Below, piece by piece: positions 53,408-62,908 of a DNA stretch of 64,000 nucleotides. Source of the stretch: Lachnospiraceae bacterium (lineage in GTDB: Bacteria > Bacillota > Clostridia > Lachnospirales > Lachnospiraceae); assembly GCA_017935565.1 (NCBI GenBank), contig JAGBHK010000009.1, forward strand, positions 1 through 64,000, given 5' to 3'. Numbering within the stretch: the first letter of the stretch is position 1; the number at the start of each line of letters is the position of its first letter. A program made the position numbers and the translations under genes. The notes below the pieces were generated by a model that did no database searches, was not told where the DNA came from, and worked only from the letters and a program-made list of their open reading frames with translations.

Positions 53408-54664
53408 TTATCTTACTATGATAATACGCTCTAGTTCTTCAAGCCACATTTTCCCCGAAGGTCGCTTCACACTTAAAGGTGTTATCATACAACTATGAAC
53501 ATTAATTATACTTTCCTCTTCCATTATTCTTGCCGTTTGACTTATCACAAAATACTCGCCGTCAATCTCCCCTAAATACAACATTATATGCCCTTCAAAG
53601 TATAATAAACTGCCTATCAAAGTGTCATTTAATATCTTCTCTTTTTCATTATTATCCATATTTTTTAAATCAATATTTTCGAAAGCCATTTCTGACTGAG
53701 CCGCTGAATTCCTTGGAAATTCAAAGCCAAACAGACTATATATTTCCATAACATATTGTGAGCAATCTCTAGAATTATACATTCCACCCCAACCGTATCT
53801 GTCACCATTTATTTTAAACATACACGATATTAAATTTTCCTTTGTATAAGGCAAATAACCAATATGTACATCTCTTGAAACCGGAACAAATCCATACTCG
53901 TATTCTAATTTTCCTTCTTCGTTTTTTACAGGTATCTTGACAATATAACACTCATAAGGCACTCTATTATTATTTTCAGTTTGAAAATCCTTGTATTTTA
54001 CCAGTTCTAATTTTGTACCCATATATAAAATTAATTCTGAAGATGCGAGATATTCTTCACTTACATCCAAGATTTCTTTATTGCCTGTTACCAGCAAAAA
54101 TTCATCATACTCCAATAAATTTTTCCACTGTTTATAATCACTAACCACGCCCACATTTTCTTTTAATACCCATCCACTACAATATCTGCAAGTTATATAA
54201 TACCACTGACCCAAAGCATCTTCCTGATGAATTATTACAGGCTCGTTCATCAAAATACTACTAACCTGTAATTTGCAAAAATATTTATTTTCCGCATCTT
54301 CGTAAACCTGTTCCTTAGTCGGCATTTCTCTTATAGATGCTCGATTAACAGTAAATCCATATTGAACATTTTCAACTTCTTTTTGCAGAGCATTTTGAAA
54401 AAATGCACCACTACTTCTTAGTTTTTCTCTATACTTTTCATTCCAATTTTTTATTTCATCTTCAGTCATAATGACTTCCGATTTGTCCGCTTGAACATTA
54501 ATCCAAAATTTAGGATTTAGCATATCTATAGTAACATTATCAGCGGTACGAATGTAGGGATTTTCTTTTGAATATACTTTTTGATTTTCACTTCTTTTAG
54601 ATGTGAATAAGCCCATTAGTAAAAGCATTATTACGCAGAATATTATTAATATTTTTTTAATCAT
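53408..54664 (-). CDS. Secreted NlpC/P60 peptidoglycan hydrolase with SH3 domains
   Basis: A 418-aa protein. The N-terminal signal is MIKKILIIFCVIMLLLMGLF. Residues ~100-265 contain two SH3-like segments (FTVNRASIREMPTKEQVYE; QWYYITCRYCSGWVLKENVG). The C-terminal domain has the catalytic Cys in RYGWGGMYNSRDCSQYVMEI (Cys about 299) and the catalytic His in LLYFEGHIMLYLG (about 356). This is the SH3b1-SH3b2-NlpC/P60 arrangement that cleaves gamma-D-Glu-diamino acid bonds in wall peptides. Its ribosome site is weak (AGAGATAATTT-ATG). Confidence 0.9.
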   Translation of the reverse strand: MIKKILIIFCVIMLLLMGLFTSKRSENQKVYSKENPYIRTADNVTIDMLNPKFWINVQADKSEVIMTEDEIKNWNEKYREKLRSSGAFFQNALQKEVENVQYGFTVNRASIREMPTKEQVYEDAENKYFCKLQVSSILMNEPVIIHQEDALGQWYYITCRYCSGWVLKENVGVVSDYKQWKNLLEYDEFLLVTGNKEILDVSEEYLASSELILYMGTKLELVKYKDFQTENNNRVPYECYIVKIPVKNEEGKLEYEYGFVPVSRDVHIGYLPYTKENLISCMFKINGDRYGWGGMYNSRDCSQYVMEIYSLFGFEFPRNSAAQSEMAFENIDLKNMDNNEKEKILNDTLIGSLLYFEGHIMLYLGEIDGEYFVISQTARIMEEESIINVHSCMITPLSVKRPSGKMWLEELERIIIVR

Positions 54665-54699
54665 AAATTATCTCTATTGTTTTTTTATAAATATATGAT

Positions 54700-54728
54700 A
54701 AAAAGGGAAATCGCTTTCACGATTTCCC
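54700..54728 (-). terminator. Terminator of the PL9-like lyase gene
   Basis: GGGAAATCG (54705-54713) pairs with CGATTTCCC (54720-54728), followed on the minus strand by TTTTTATCATATA. It is nearly the same as the terminator at 57263-57292. Confidence 0.85.
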
Positions 54729-54759
54729 TAGTAATGTACGAAAATTTATTTATTAATAA

Positions 54760-57114
54760 TTAGTTAAATATATTAAAGTATACAGCACCTGGAATCTTAT
54801 TTGCATAGCAAGAAGAAATGATGCTATTCTTTGTTGAGTTTACTGTGTTTCTAATTGAAGACTGCTGTGATGAGCTAGGTGTTGTAACTGATTTACCACT
54901 TGGAAGCTTATCACTTGAAGAACCAGAGAAGCCCTTGATTCCGCTAAATGTCTTAAGTGTTAATGGCTGAATGTAATAGTTGTAACCATTATCAAATGCC
55001 ACACAGTTAGTCATATAAGCTGTAACTGAACTGTTATTGTTATCAAAGCCCTTCTTTGCATGGTCAAATGCGAGACAATTCTTCAATGTTCTTGTACAAG
55101 AACTTGTTGTGTTAACTGAACCAAGCTTAAATCCGTTTGGATTTCCACCATAGTTGCTTCCTGTCCATGCTGAAAGTGTAAGTGTTCCATCTTCTGTTGC
55201 AATAAAGCTTGATGTTGGAAGAGAGAACTTACCATTCTTATAGTTATTTGCAAATGATGAGTCTTTTTTCATAATAAACTGAATTAAAAGCATATTTGTA
55301 TCAAGAGCTGCACCATTATTAAAATCGTATTTACCTGTGAATACATCTGGATTACCATTATTCCAGCATGCACACCACTCATATGAAAGGTCATATGTTA
55401 ATCCATCAGTCTTATCATATGAATCCCAACCATCATCTGAGTTGTCCCATGCATAACAGCAATAGAATGTATTACCTTTACCTGCTGCAAGTTTTGGTGC
55501 AAAACCGTCTGCATTTCCACCTAATGTATAAACATCACAGTTACGATAGCTGCATACATATTCAATTTTATTGCTATATGCACCCTGAGTAATCTGTATA
55601 CCAGCATCATTACAGTATCTAACGATACAATTGCTTACTGTATTGTTACCAGCTGAACTACCCTTAATCTGGATACCATTGTCTGGTGCCTTCTGTATAA
55701 TTAAATTCTTGATAGTATATTTGCTACCTGTAATACGAATACCTGCTGCTGAATCAGAAGATTTCTTTCCAATATACTGATCAAGGAATGGTGCAAAATC
55801 AAGTACTGGATATGTTCCATCACTATTCTGTACACCAATAATCTGTACATTTGAATTGCTTGTTGAAAGTGCAAGCTGTGCGTTACAAGAAATAGATGTT
55901 CCCTTTACGTAAACCTTACCACCGCCTGCTGCTTCTGCCTTATCAACTGCACTTACAAGTGCTGAAAAACTTGTTACAACAGTTCCATCTGATGTATTTG
56001 TTGAGCTTGATGAACCTGATGATGATGAACCTGATGATGACGAACCTGATGACGATGAACCTGATGATGAGCTTCCACCGCTTGTTGCTTCCAAATACCA
56101 TTTCTGGCAATTTCCGCCCCAGAAATTCCACTGATTTACATTTCCACCAGATTCTGTACTCCAGTTATATACATCAAGACCTGATGCTGCATTTGTTACT
56201 CTTGTAAGAATTGCGTATGAGCCATCAGACTGTTTTTCAAACTTAAACTGCTGATTTGTGCCACCGCTGTAAGCATACTGTAAAATATTTGTACCGTCTG
56301 CTGTCTTCTTTCCTGCAACATCAACTACCTTTGAGTAACCAGATGCGCCTGTGTAAATGTAGTAATAGCCATTTCCAGCTGATACTAATTTAAACTTCTG
56401 AGCATCCAATCCATTTCCAGCCCACTGCTGAATATTTGCGTTATTATCGCCACTTCCATTAGTTACATCAAGATATAATCCAGAATGAACATTCTTGATA
56501 TAATATGTTCCTTCAAGACCTGAAGAGCTGCTTGATGAACTACTTGAGCTTGATGAACTGCTTGAACTTGACGAACTACCTGAACCTGATGAATCAACCT
56601 GAATCTTGTAAATATTAATTCCGCTTCCTGCTGAATACAAATAAACATATCCTGAACTTCCAGAATAGTTGTATGTACCAGTTGAAGCACTTGTTCCAGC
56701 TGTCATTGTTCCAAGTTGTTTTCCTGACGCGTCTGCTACAACCAATGTTCTTGAAGAACTTCCTGTACTCTTCAATACTACTTTAATTGTATCTTTGCCT
56801 GAAACAGGCACCTTTACAGCACGATATGACGTGCTACCACCACCGCCAAGTGAAAGGGCATGTGTGTAGCTTGTACCATCAACTGTTTGACTATTACTTA
56901 CTACAGACATTGTCTTTGAACTAGTGGCAACCAATGTAAGACCATCAACTGTTACTGTTGATGAAATAGTACCCAAGTTTTTAAAACTTGAGTTTTTGAA
57001 ATTCCACGACGTAGATGTCGCAGCCGCTTTCGCACGACCTACATTTGCTAAAAATGCAACAAGCATGCAACATGTAAGCAATATCGAAAGCCAAACTTTC
57101 ATGTTTTTCCTCAT
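54760..57114 (-). CDS. Secreted pectate lyase (PL9-like) with ricin-type lectin domain
   Basis: A 784-aa exported protein, start ATG 57114 (GGAGG ahead; a TTG at 57126 also reads in). The signal peptide is KVWLSILLTCCMLVAFLAN...AKAA. A ~140-residue N-terminal carbohydrate-binding-like domain is followed by a run of ~20 Ser, then a ricin B-type trefoil (about 198-341: EGTYYIKNVHSGLYLDV, QQWAGNGLDAQKFKLV, QQFKFEKQSDGSYAI). A second Ser/Gly linker leads to the right-handed parallel beta-helix lyase (about 375-720). It has GGNADGFAPKLAAGKGN and CCYAWDNSDDGWDSYDKTDG, a family 9 signature with Ca-binding Asp residues. It should cleave polygalacturonan by beta-elimination. Confidence 0.9.
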   Translation of the reverse strand: MRKNMKVWLSILLTCCMLVAFLANVGRAKAAATSTSWNFKNSSFKNLGTISSTVTVDGLTLVATSSKTMSVVSNSQTVDGTSYTHALSLGGGGSTSYRAVKVPVSGKDTIKVVLKSTGSSSRTLVVADASGKQLGTMTAGTSASTGTYNYSGSSGYVYLYSAGSGINIYKIQVDSSGSGSSSSSSSSSSSSSSSSSSSGLEGTYYIKNVHSGLYLDVTNGSGDNNANIQQWAGNGLDAQKFKLVSAGNGYYYIYTGASGYSKVVDVAGKKTADGTNILQYAYSGGTNQQFKFEKQSDGSYAILTRVTNAASGLDVYNWSTESGGNVNQWNFWGGNCQKWYLEATSGGSSSSGSSSSGSSSSGSSSSGSSSSTNTSDGTVVTSFSALVSAVDKAEAAGGGKVYVKGTSISCNAQLALSTSNSNVQIIGVQNSDGTYPVLDFAPFLDQYIGKKSSDSAAGIRITGSKYTIKNLIIQKAPDNGIQIKGSSAGNNTVSNCIVRYCNDAGIQITQGAYSNKIEYVCSYRNCDVYTLGGNADGFAPKLAAGKGNTFYCCYAWDNSDDGWDSYDKTDGLTYDLSYEWCACWNNGNPDVFTGKYDFNNGAALDTNMLLIQFIMKKDSSFANNYKNGKFSLPTSSFIATEDGTLTLSAWTGSNYGGNPNGFKLGSVNTTSSCTRTLKNCLAFDHAKKGFDNNNSSVTAYMTNCVAFDNGYNYYIQPLTLKTFSGIKGFSGSSSDKLPSGKSVTTPSSSQQSSIRNTVNSTKNSIISSCYANKIPGAVYFNIFN

Positions 57115-57262
57115 AAAAACCTCCAACCTTTTCGTACGGGGTAAATGTTACCACATTTTACCTGTGCATTGCATTAGCCAATACATTAGAAATTTTCGCA
57201 TTCTTTTTGTGCATTTTGCACAAGCGAAGCAATACCATTGTGTTTTTTTAGTATATTTTGTC

Positions 57263-57292
57263 AAAAAAGGGAAATCGCATTCGCGATTTCCC
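57263..57292 (-). terminator. Terminator of the CotH-kinase gene
   Basis: GGGAAATCGC (57269-57278) pairs with GCGATTTCCC (57283-57292), followed on the minus strand by TTTTTTGAC. Confidence 0.85.
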
Positions 57293-57311
57293 TAATAAAC
57301 TTAAGAAAATA

Positions 57312-60300
57312 TTATTCTGTAACTACACTGTTAACCATAAGGTAGCCACCTTCGATTGTTAATGTAATGAATAAATCTTCTGCTGTTGCTTCAAATGTAA
57401 CTGTTCTTTCATATGACATTGTTGGATCTTCGATTGAAGTCACTAATTCATGAACTGTCACGTTCGAACCATCTCTTGTAATTGTCATTGTAACATTTGC
57501 AGCCTTTAAGATTTCCTTAAATTTTTCCCAATCATTATGTGTATTTGAGTAAGTCAATGTATGTCCCATTGTTCCCCAACCATAATCATCTGCTCTTACC
57601 ACTGCATATTCTTGATAATTTGCTGACTGCTCTACAACAGCTGTTGCAGCTTCATTTGTAAATACTGCTACAAAGTTTTCCCATAAATTATTTTCTGCAC
57701 TGTAATTTTCAAATTCGATTACTGTTGTCGCATCTGCTTCCAATTCATAGTGTTCGCTGAATTCTGTCCACCAAATTGTAGACATATCTTCTTTACCTAC
57801 TTTGTATGTATCATGCTTTTCCTGTTCAATACTGTTAATCTTAAGGTATCCGCCTTCGATTACCATTGTTGCATATAAATCACCATTTGGTGCTTCGAAA
57901 GAATATGTTCTTTCATATGACATTGTAGGATCTTCAAGAGATGTAACCACTTCATGTACTGTAATGTATGAACTATTTCTCTCTATTGTCATTGTAACAT
58001 TTGCAGCCTTTAAGATTTCCTGGAATTTAGCCCAATCATTATGTGTATTTGAGTATGTTAATGTATGAGCTAATGTTCCCCAACCAAAGTCGTCTGCTCT
58101 TACTACTGCGTATTCCTGATAGTAACCTACTGTCTGCTCTACACCATGTGTTGCAGATTCATTTGTAAATACTGTTACAAAGTTGTCCCAGATATCAACC
58201 TGTGGGCTATAGTTTTCAAATTCAATTACTGTTGTTGAATTTGTAGGAATTTCATAATGTTCACTGTATGCTAACCACCATAATGCACCCATATCTTCGT
58301 TACCTACGATATATACTTCTGGTTCTTCATACTTAAGTTTCTTTGTTTCCTTATTGTTCTGTTTTTCTACAGCTTTTTTATCAGCCTTAACCTTATCTTC
58401 TGTCACAACGATACAAGAGATGTCGTCTGTTCTTACCATATAACGACCATTTTCAAATTTAACCTTTAACTCTGTTAACTTTCCTTCGCTATATGCATAA
58501 ATGCTTGCTTTTTTAGCATCCTTTGAATCACTTAATGTTGGTAAATATAATTCATAAATTGATTCAGGTTCTTTTGTGTTTGTCATTGAATAAACTGTTA
58601 CATTTTCTGTATTAAGCTTATCAACAATATCAACAACCATCTCATTTTCTGAATCTAAAACTGTAACATCAAGTCTTGGTCCAATGTTACCTTCTTCGCC
58701 GTAATTAGCAACTGCGAAAATACCAGTTTCTGCATCTTCTACAGTTAATGTTCCATCTACATAATACTTTCCAGTAATACCATTTCCGATATGTGAACAG
58801 TCAACGCCACATCCTGTAACTGTTGACTTAATCTTATTTACCTGTGAATAAACACCAACACTTCTCTTAGCAATAAGATTCTTTAAATCAATCATACCAA
58901 TAGCCATATCTCTTGGCTGAATTGCGCCATTCAAATAAAATACATTGCTTGGCATTGGTTCCAAAGCCGCTTCAATAATCTGTGGATATAATGTATCAAT
59001 TGCATTTGCAAATCTACCTGCTTCAAAATATCTGCCATCAGTTGTTGTACCACCAAGAGTAGCAATCTTTGCACAGTCTTCCATATATCCTTCAAATCTC
59101 TTCATTAACTTCTTGTTCTGATAAATTACGTTAAACAAAGGAAATTGTGAATAAACTTCTTCTTCAGTCATAAACTTATATCCATTTAAAAACTTTGGAT
59201 AAAGATTTGTCAATGGATTGTTTGCAATATCTTCTGGAGTCATTGGATCGAAATATCCACCCCAACCAAGGTCATAGTCCCATGGAAGTAACATAGATCT
59301 ACCATCTTCTCCAAGGTAAAATCCGTAGTTCTGGAAGTTACCAAACATATTATCCTGCTGTACAATAAAGCTATGTGTAGCAAAATATCTAATCATTTCA
59401 TCTACATCGATAACTTCTTCCAATAAATCAATGTAGCTCTGGCTATTTACATTAATTTCATTACCTTCGAAATCCTTACCTTCGCTAAGTAAATTCAATT
59501 TACTCTGCCATGTAAGAATTGTAGGCATCATTTCAGCAATATCCTGAAGCATATCATCATCTTCTTCCCACATTGCCGCACTATTAGCCAATGCACCTGC
59601 AACTTCATAGTCGCCGTCTTCATTTTCAAATAAAACTTCGCTTAAAGATTCCATAGTGAATTCACCATTTTCATCTTTGTAAGCATCAAGTGCTGTATCA
59701 TAAATAAATTTTGTTCCTGTAGGTTTTGCAACGTAGTCTGTAACTTCATCTGTTTCTAAATGACGTTCCAAAATTGTCTTATCCATAGCTTCAACCATAA
59801 AGTAAACTCCATAGAAGTCACCATTGATATATAATTTTGCAATACCGTATTCTGGTGTTGGAAGACCCATTTCATCCATTAATTTCATGGCTGTGTATTC
59901 CTTCATTGCAGTCTTATCAAGGAACAAGTTGTTAAAACTTACTTTTGCCAAACCATAAAAATTCTGTTTTGCGCCGTAATCTTTCTTTTTAATAAACTTA
60001 CCAAAATTTACTGTAAAAGAAAATCTGTCGCTTTCAGAATCATTTGTTGCCTGTAATGTCCAATTACCTTTTGTTTTGATACCTGCATATTGGATTGTTT
60101 CATCACCAATTGTGATTGAATCAGTCAACATGTATGGTTCTTCTAATGCATTCTGTAAAAGATAATTGAAATTGTTTTCATCGATTGTAACTGACACTGT
60201 CTGGATGCTGTCTTTTAAGAAGAATCTGCTATATAATCCTTCTGAAGCATCAGCTTGCATATCCCAATTGATTTCATAATCTTTTGGTGCTTTCTTAATC

Positions 60301-60434
60301 AACATGTCCTCTGTGATAATTTCAGTTGCAGTACCATGCATTGCATTTGCTTCAATAGTTGGAATACTTGTTCCTACCATTACAACAAGCATAGCTGATG
60401 CAACCAGTTTCTTAGCCCATTCAAGCTTTCTCAT
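57312..60434 (-). CDS. Secreted CotH-kinase protein with two tandem C-terminal domains
   Basis: A 1040-aa exported protein. The signal peptide is LVASAMLVVMVGTSIPTIEA followed by NA. The CotH kinase domain (about 75-500) has VSVTIDENNFNYLLQNAL, KTKGNWTLQ, KVSFNNLFLDKTAMKEYTA and LPWDYDLGWGGYFDPM (the kinase-like active segment, near 386). A ~200-residue beta-rich region follows. The C-terminus holds two ~165-residue repeats, each starting with EDM...WW...SEHYE and containing EFENYS, VFTNE, YQEYAVVRADD, WGT, HTLTYSNTHNDW. The repeats resemble carbohydrate-binding modules. CotH kinases phosphorylate spore-coat proteins in Bacillus; secreted relatives occur in cellulosome-type and plant-degrading bacteria. 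Confidence 0.9.
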   Translation of the reverse strand: MRKLEWAKKLVASAMLVVMVGTSIPTIEANAMHGTATEIITEDMLIKKAPKDYEINWDMQADASEGLYSRFFLKDSIQTVSVTIDENNFNYLLQNALEEPYMLTDSITIGDETIQYAGIKTKGNWTLQATNDSESDRFSFTVNFGKFIKKKDYGAKQNFYGLAKVSFNNLFLDKTAMKEYTAMKLMDEMGLPTPEYGIAKLYINGDFYGVYFMVEAMDKTILERHLETDEVTDYVAKPTGTKFIYDTALDAYKDENGEFTMESLSEVLFENEDGDYEVAGALANSAAMWEEDDDMLQDIAEMMPTILTWQSKLNLLSEGKDFEGNEINVNSQSYIDLLEEVIDVDEMIRYFATHSFIVQQDNMFGNFQNYGFYLGEDGRSMLLPWDYDLGWGGYFDPMTPEDIANNPLTNLYPKFLNGYKFMTEEEVYSQFPLFNVIYQNKKLMKRFEGYMEDCAKIATLGGTTTDGRYFEAGRFANAIDTLYPQIIEAALEPMPSNVFYLNGAIQPRDMAIGMIDLKNLIAKRSVGVYSQVNKIKSTVTGCGVDCSHIGNGITGKYYVDGTLTVEDAETGIFAVANYGEEGNIGPRLDVTVLDSENEMVVDIVDKLNTENVTVYSMTNTKEPESIYELYLPTLSDSKDAKKASIYAYSEGKLTELKVKFENGRYMVRTDDISCIVVTEDKVKADKKAVEKQNNKETKKLKYEEPEVYIVGNEDMGALWWLAYSEHYEIPTNSTTVIEFENYSPQVDIWDNFVTVFTNESATHGVEQTVGYYQEYAVVRADDFGWGTLAHTLTYSNTHNDWAKFQEILKAANVTMTIERNSSYITVHEVVTSLEDPTMSYERTYSFEAPNGDLYATMVIEGGYLKINSIEQEKHDTYKVGKEDMSTIWWTEFSEHYELEADATTVIEFENYSAENNLWENFVAVFTNEAATAVVEQSANYQEYAVVRADDYGWGTMGHTLTYSNTHNDWEKFKEILKAANVTMTITRDGSNVTVHELVTSIEDPTMSYERTVTFEATAEDLFITLTIEGGYLMVNSVVTE

Positions 60435-60546
60435 TTTTTTAATCCTCCTGTATTTATGTTTTTTCTAACACAATTATTGATTATACATTATTTCAAAAAT
60501 ATTTACAATATTTTTACATATTTAATATTTTATTTATATTTTTACA

Positions 60547-60580
60547 TAAAAAAACAGACCCCATTATCGAGTCTGTTTTT
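60547..60580 (-). terminator. Terminator of the GH51 gene
   Basis: AAACAGAC (60552-60559) pairs with GTCTGTTT (60571-60578), followed on the minus strand by TTTTTTTATG. Confidence 0.85.
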
Positions 60581-60585
60581 ATCAT

Positions 60586-62904
60586 TTATGCAAATTTAAT
60601 TACTGTAACTGAATGTGGTTTAAACACATATTTAAGATTATTATCTTTTACTGACAATGACTCCTCTTTTGGACTTATCTTGTCTGGTTCATCAAATGTA
60701 TTTTCATCTCCAAGTTCATGGCCTGAAAGATAAACAATCTTTGCAGTTGTTCTGCTCTCTCCATCAAGAATCAATGAAACATCCTTTTCATCACCTGTTA
60801 AATTTACAACTTTAAGTATTGTCTCATTTGTATTCTTATCAACACTTGCAGTTACATAAAGTTCTTCAAGTTCTGGAAGTCTGTCTGTTGTGTCATTCCA
60901 TTTCACACCATTTATATATGTTTTAATATTTCTTCCACAAACCTCAAGTTTTAATGTATATTCAATATCTTCAACATGGAATATTCTGTGAGAAATAACA
61001 GCACCTCTGTTGTTTGTGTGAGATGCAATGTTACAATCCCAGTTGTCCCAACCGCCAAAATCCCACATAATATTATTTCTCTCAGTTTTTCCACAGAAAA
61101 TTCTTAATCCCTTGCGGCCTTTACTTCTCTTGAAGTTAAACTCCAACGAATACTCTTTGCTATCAATTTCACCAAGTTCGTAGTCCTTATTGTCCGTCAA
61201 TATATCAATATCATCAACTTCAAAAACTTCGCCAGTCACTTTGTCTGTTATCTTAATATTGTATATTTTTCCTTCAATATCATTTCCTCCAACAGTAATT
61301 TTACCTGCAATATTTTCCTTATCCACAAGTTTAATTACTTCGTCAAGGTCAGTTGTCTCGAACTTAATAGCATCAGTACCTTGATTTTCCATAAACATCT
61401 TTTGAACATAATAATTTGGAGTTTTCATAATTCTATGATTATCAAACCAAAGCATATCCGGACGCCAATTTACATAGTCTACATTTGCAAGCATTGGTGC
61501 ATAACAAGCCAGTGCAACCGCCTTAGCTCGTTCCAAATGAGTCATATATGCAGCCTCAACAATTGCATTATAATATGTATTTGCGCATGATGCATATTCA
61601 CCTAAAAATACTTTCGGTCCATTACAATCAAAGTCATCGTAATGATGCATATTTGCAAGGAACCATTCAGGTGCACAGTAATAATGCTCATCAACCAAAT
61701 CAGAACCATACTTTTTAGCCGAATTCCATCCAACCTCGTATCCTTCACCAACTGAAAAAGGTCCTGCTGTATTTATAATTTTGATATCCGGATATTTTTC
61801 TCTAATCGCATTGTGGAAATATGGATATCTCTCGAAGAATCCGTCACCAATTTCCTCATTTCCAATGCCTACATATTCAAGATTAAATGGTGCCGGATGA
61901 CCCATTTCGGCTCTAATTGCACCCATTTTTGTATCCACTGAACCATTGGCAAATTCAATTAAATCAAGAGTTTCATCTACCCACTCTTTAATATTTTCCA
62001 TTGGAACACCTTCGCCCTTGTGAGGATTAAAACCGCCTGGTACTACAGGCAATGCCTTTGCTCCCATATCCTCACATAAACAGAAATATTCATAATAGCC
62101 AAGGCCTAAAGTTTGATTATATCCCCAATTATTTCTCCAACTTGGGCGTTCTTCCACTTTGCCTATAGTTCTCTTCCAACGATACATTGAATTTCTATCA
62201 TACGCATTAAGGCTTCCATCATGAGTTAAGCAACCGCCTGGAAATCTCATGAATTTTGGTTTCATTTCTTCCAACGCTTCTGCGATATCTTTTCTCATTC
62301 CACCCTTTCTACCCTTGTATGTATCCTGTGGGAATAAAGAAATCATATCCAAATCATAGCGACCCTCTTCAAATTCAAGATAAAGTCTACCACAATATGT
62401 TGTGTCCAAGCCTTCTAATACTGCTTCGTATTTTACCCATTCATTGCCTGAAATTTTAATGTCAATTTGTGTCGTATTGATAGATGCGTCTTCATTCTTT
62501 ACCGAAACCTTTATTGTTTCTACATTTTTCGCACATTCTTTTGCAGGAATTCTTGCAAAAATAGAAAAATCATACTTTTTGCCTGCCTCTATCACTATAC
62601 CTGTATTAAATCCCATATTTAGTATATGGCCATTTTCTTTTGAATCAACATTTAAGTAATGTTTATTTTCTTTATTTAATGGGCTTTCATCACATACTTT
62701 CCATTCTACATTGTCTGATTTTTCCCACGCTGTAAGAGAATGATAATCAAATCTGTCAATAGGATCGAATTCGAAAGACCTGTTTTGAACTAACTCTGCG
62801 TAAAGACCCCCGTCAGCAGCATGGTTAATGTCCTCGAAAAATAATCCGAATAAATCACCTAACTCTTTGTAATTATCATTTTGATACACCTTAATTGTTT
62901 TCAC
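60586..62904 (-). CDS. Alpha-L-arabinofuranosidase, GH51 family
   Basis: A 772-aa enzyme with no signal peptide, so it probably acts in the cytoplasm on imported arabino-oligosaccharides. It starts GTG at 62904 (GAGG 9 bases ahead). The N-terminal segment LFGLFFEDINHAADGGLYAE (about 18-37) and the following CBM-like region are typical of GH51. The TIM-barrel carries the acid/base Glu in YVGIGNEEIGDG (about 350) and the nucleophile Glu in VFLGEYASCAN (about 433). A C-terminal beta-sandwich of ~200 residues follows. With the PL9-like lyase nearby it fits a pectin/arabinan-use function. Confidence 0.93.
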   Translation of the reverse strand: MKTIKVYQNDNYKELGDLFGLFFEDINHAADGGLYAELVQNRSFEFDPIDRFDYHSLTAWEKSDNVEWKVCDESPLNKENKHYLNVDSKENGHILNMGFNTGIVIEAGKKYDFSIFARIPAKECAKNVETIKVSVKNEDASINTTQIDIKISGNEWVKYEAVLEGLDTTYCGRLYLEFEEGRYDLDMISLFPQDTYKGRKGGMRKDIAEALEEMKPKFMRFPGGCLTHDGSLNAYDRNSMYRWKRTIGKVEERPSWRNNWGYNQTLGLGYYEYFCLCEDMGAKALPVVPGGFNPHKGEGVPMENIKEWVDETLDLIEFANGSVDTKMGAIRAEMGHPAPFNLEYVGIGNEEIGDGFFERYPYFHNAIREKYPDIKIINTAGPFSVGEGYEVGWNSAKKYGSDLVDEHYYCAPEWFLANMHHYDDFDCNGPKVFLGEYASCANTYYNAIVEAAYMTHLERAKAVALACYAPMLANVDYVNWRPDMLWFDNHRIMKTPNYYVQKMFMENQGTDAIKFETTDLDEVIKLVDKENIAGKITVGGNDIEGKIYNIKITDKVTGEVFEVDDIDILTDNKDYELGEIDSKEYSLEFNFKRSKGRKGLRIFCGKTERNNIMWDFGGWDNWDCNIASHTNNRGAVISHRIFHVEDIEYTLKLEVCGRNIKTYINGVKWNDTTDRLPELEELYVTASVDKNTNETILKVVNLTGDEKDVSLILDGESRTTAKIVYLSGHELGDENTFDEPDKISPKEESLSVKDNNLKYVFKPHSVTVIKFA

Positions 62905-62908
62905 GAAT

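Noticed and set aside
54700-57292. Identical GGGAAATCG hairpins as a repeat family
   Set aside because: Both fit ordinary terminators after the lyase and CotH genes; the similarity is limited to the stem.
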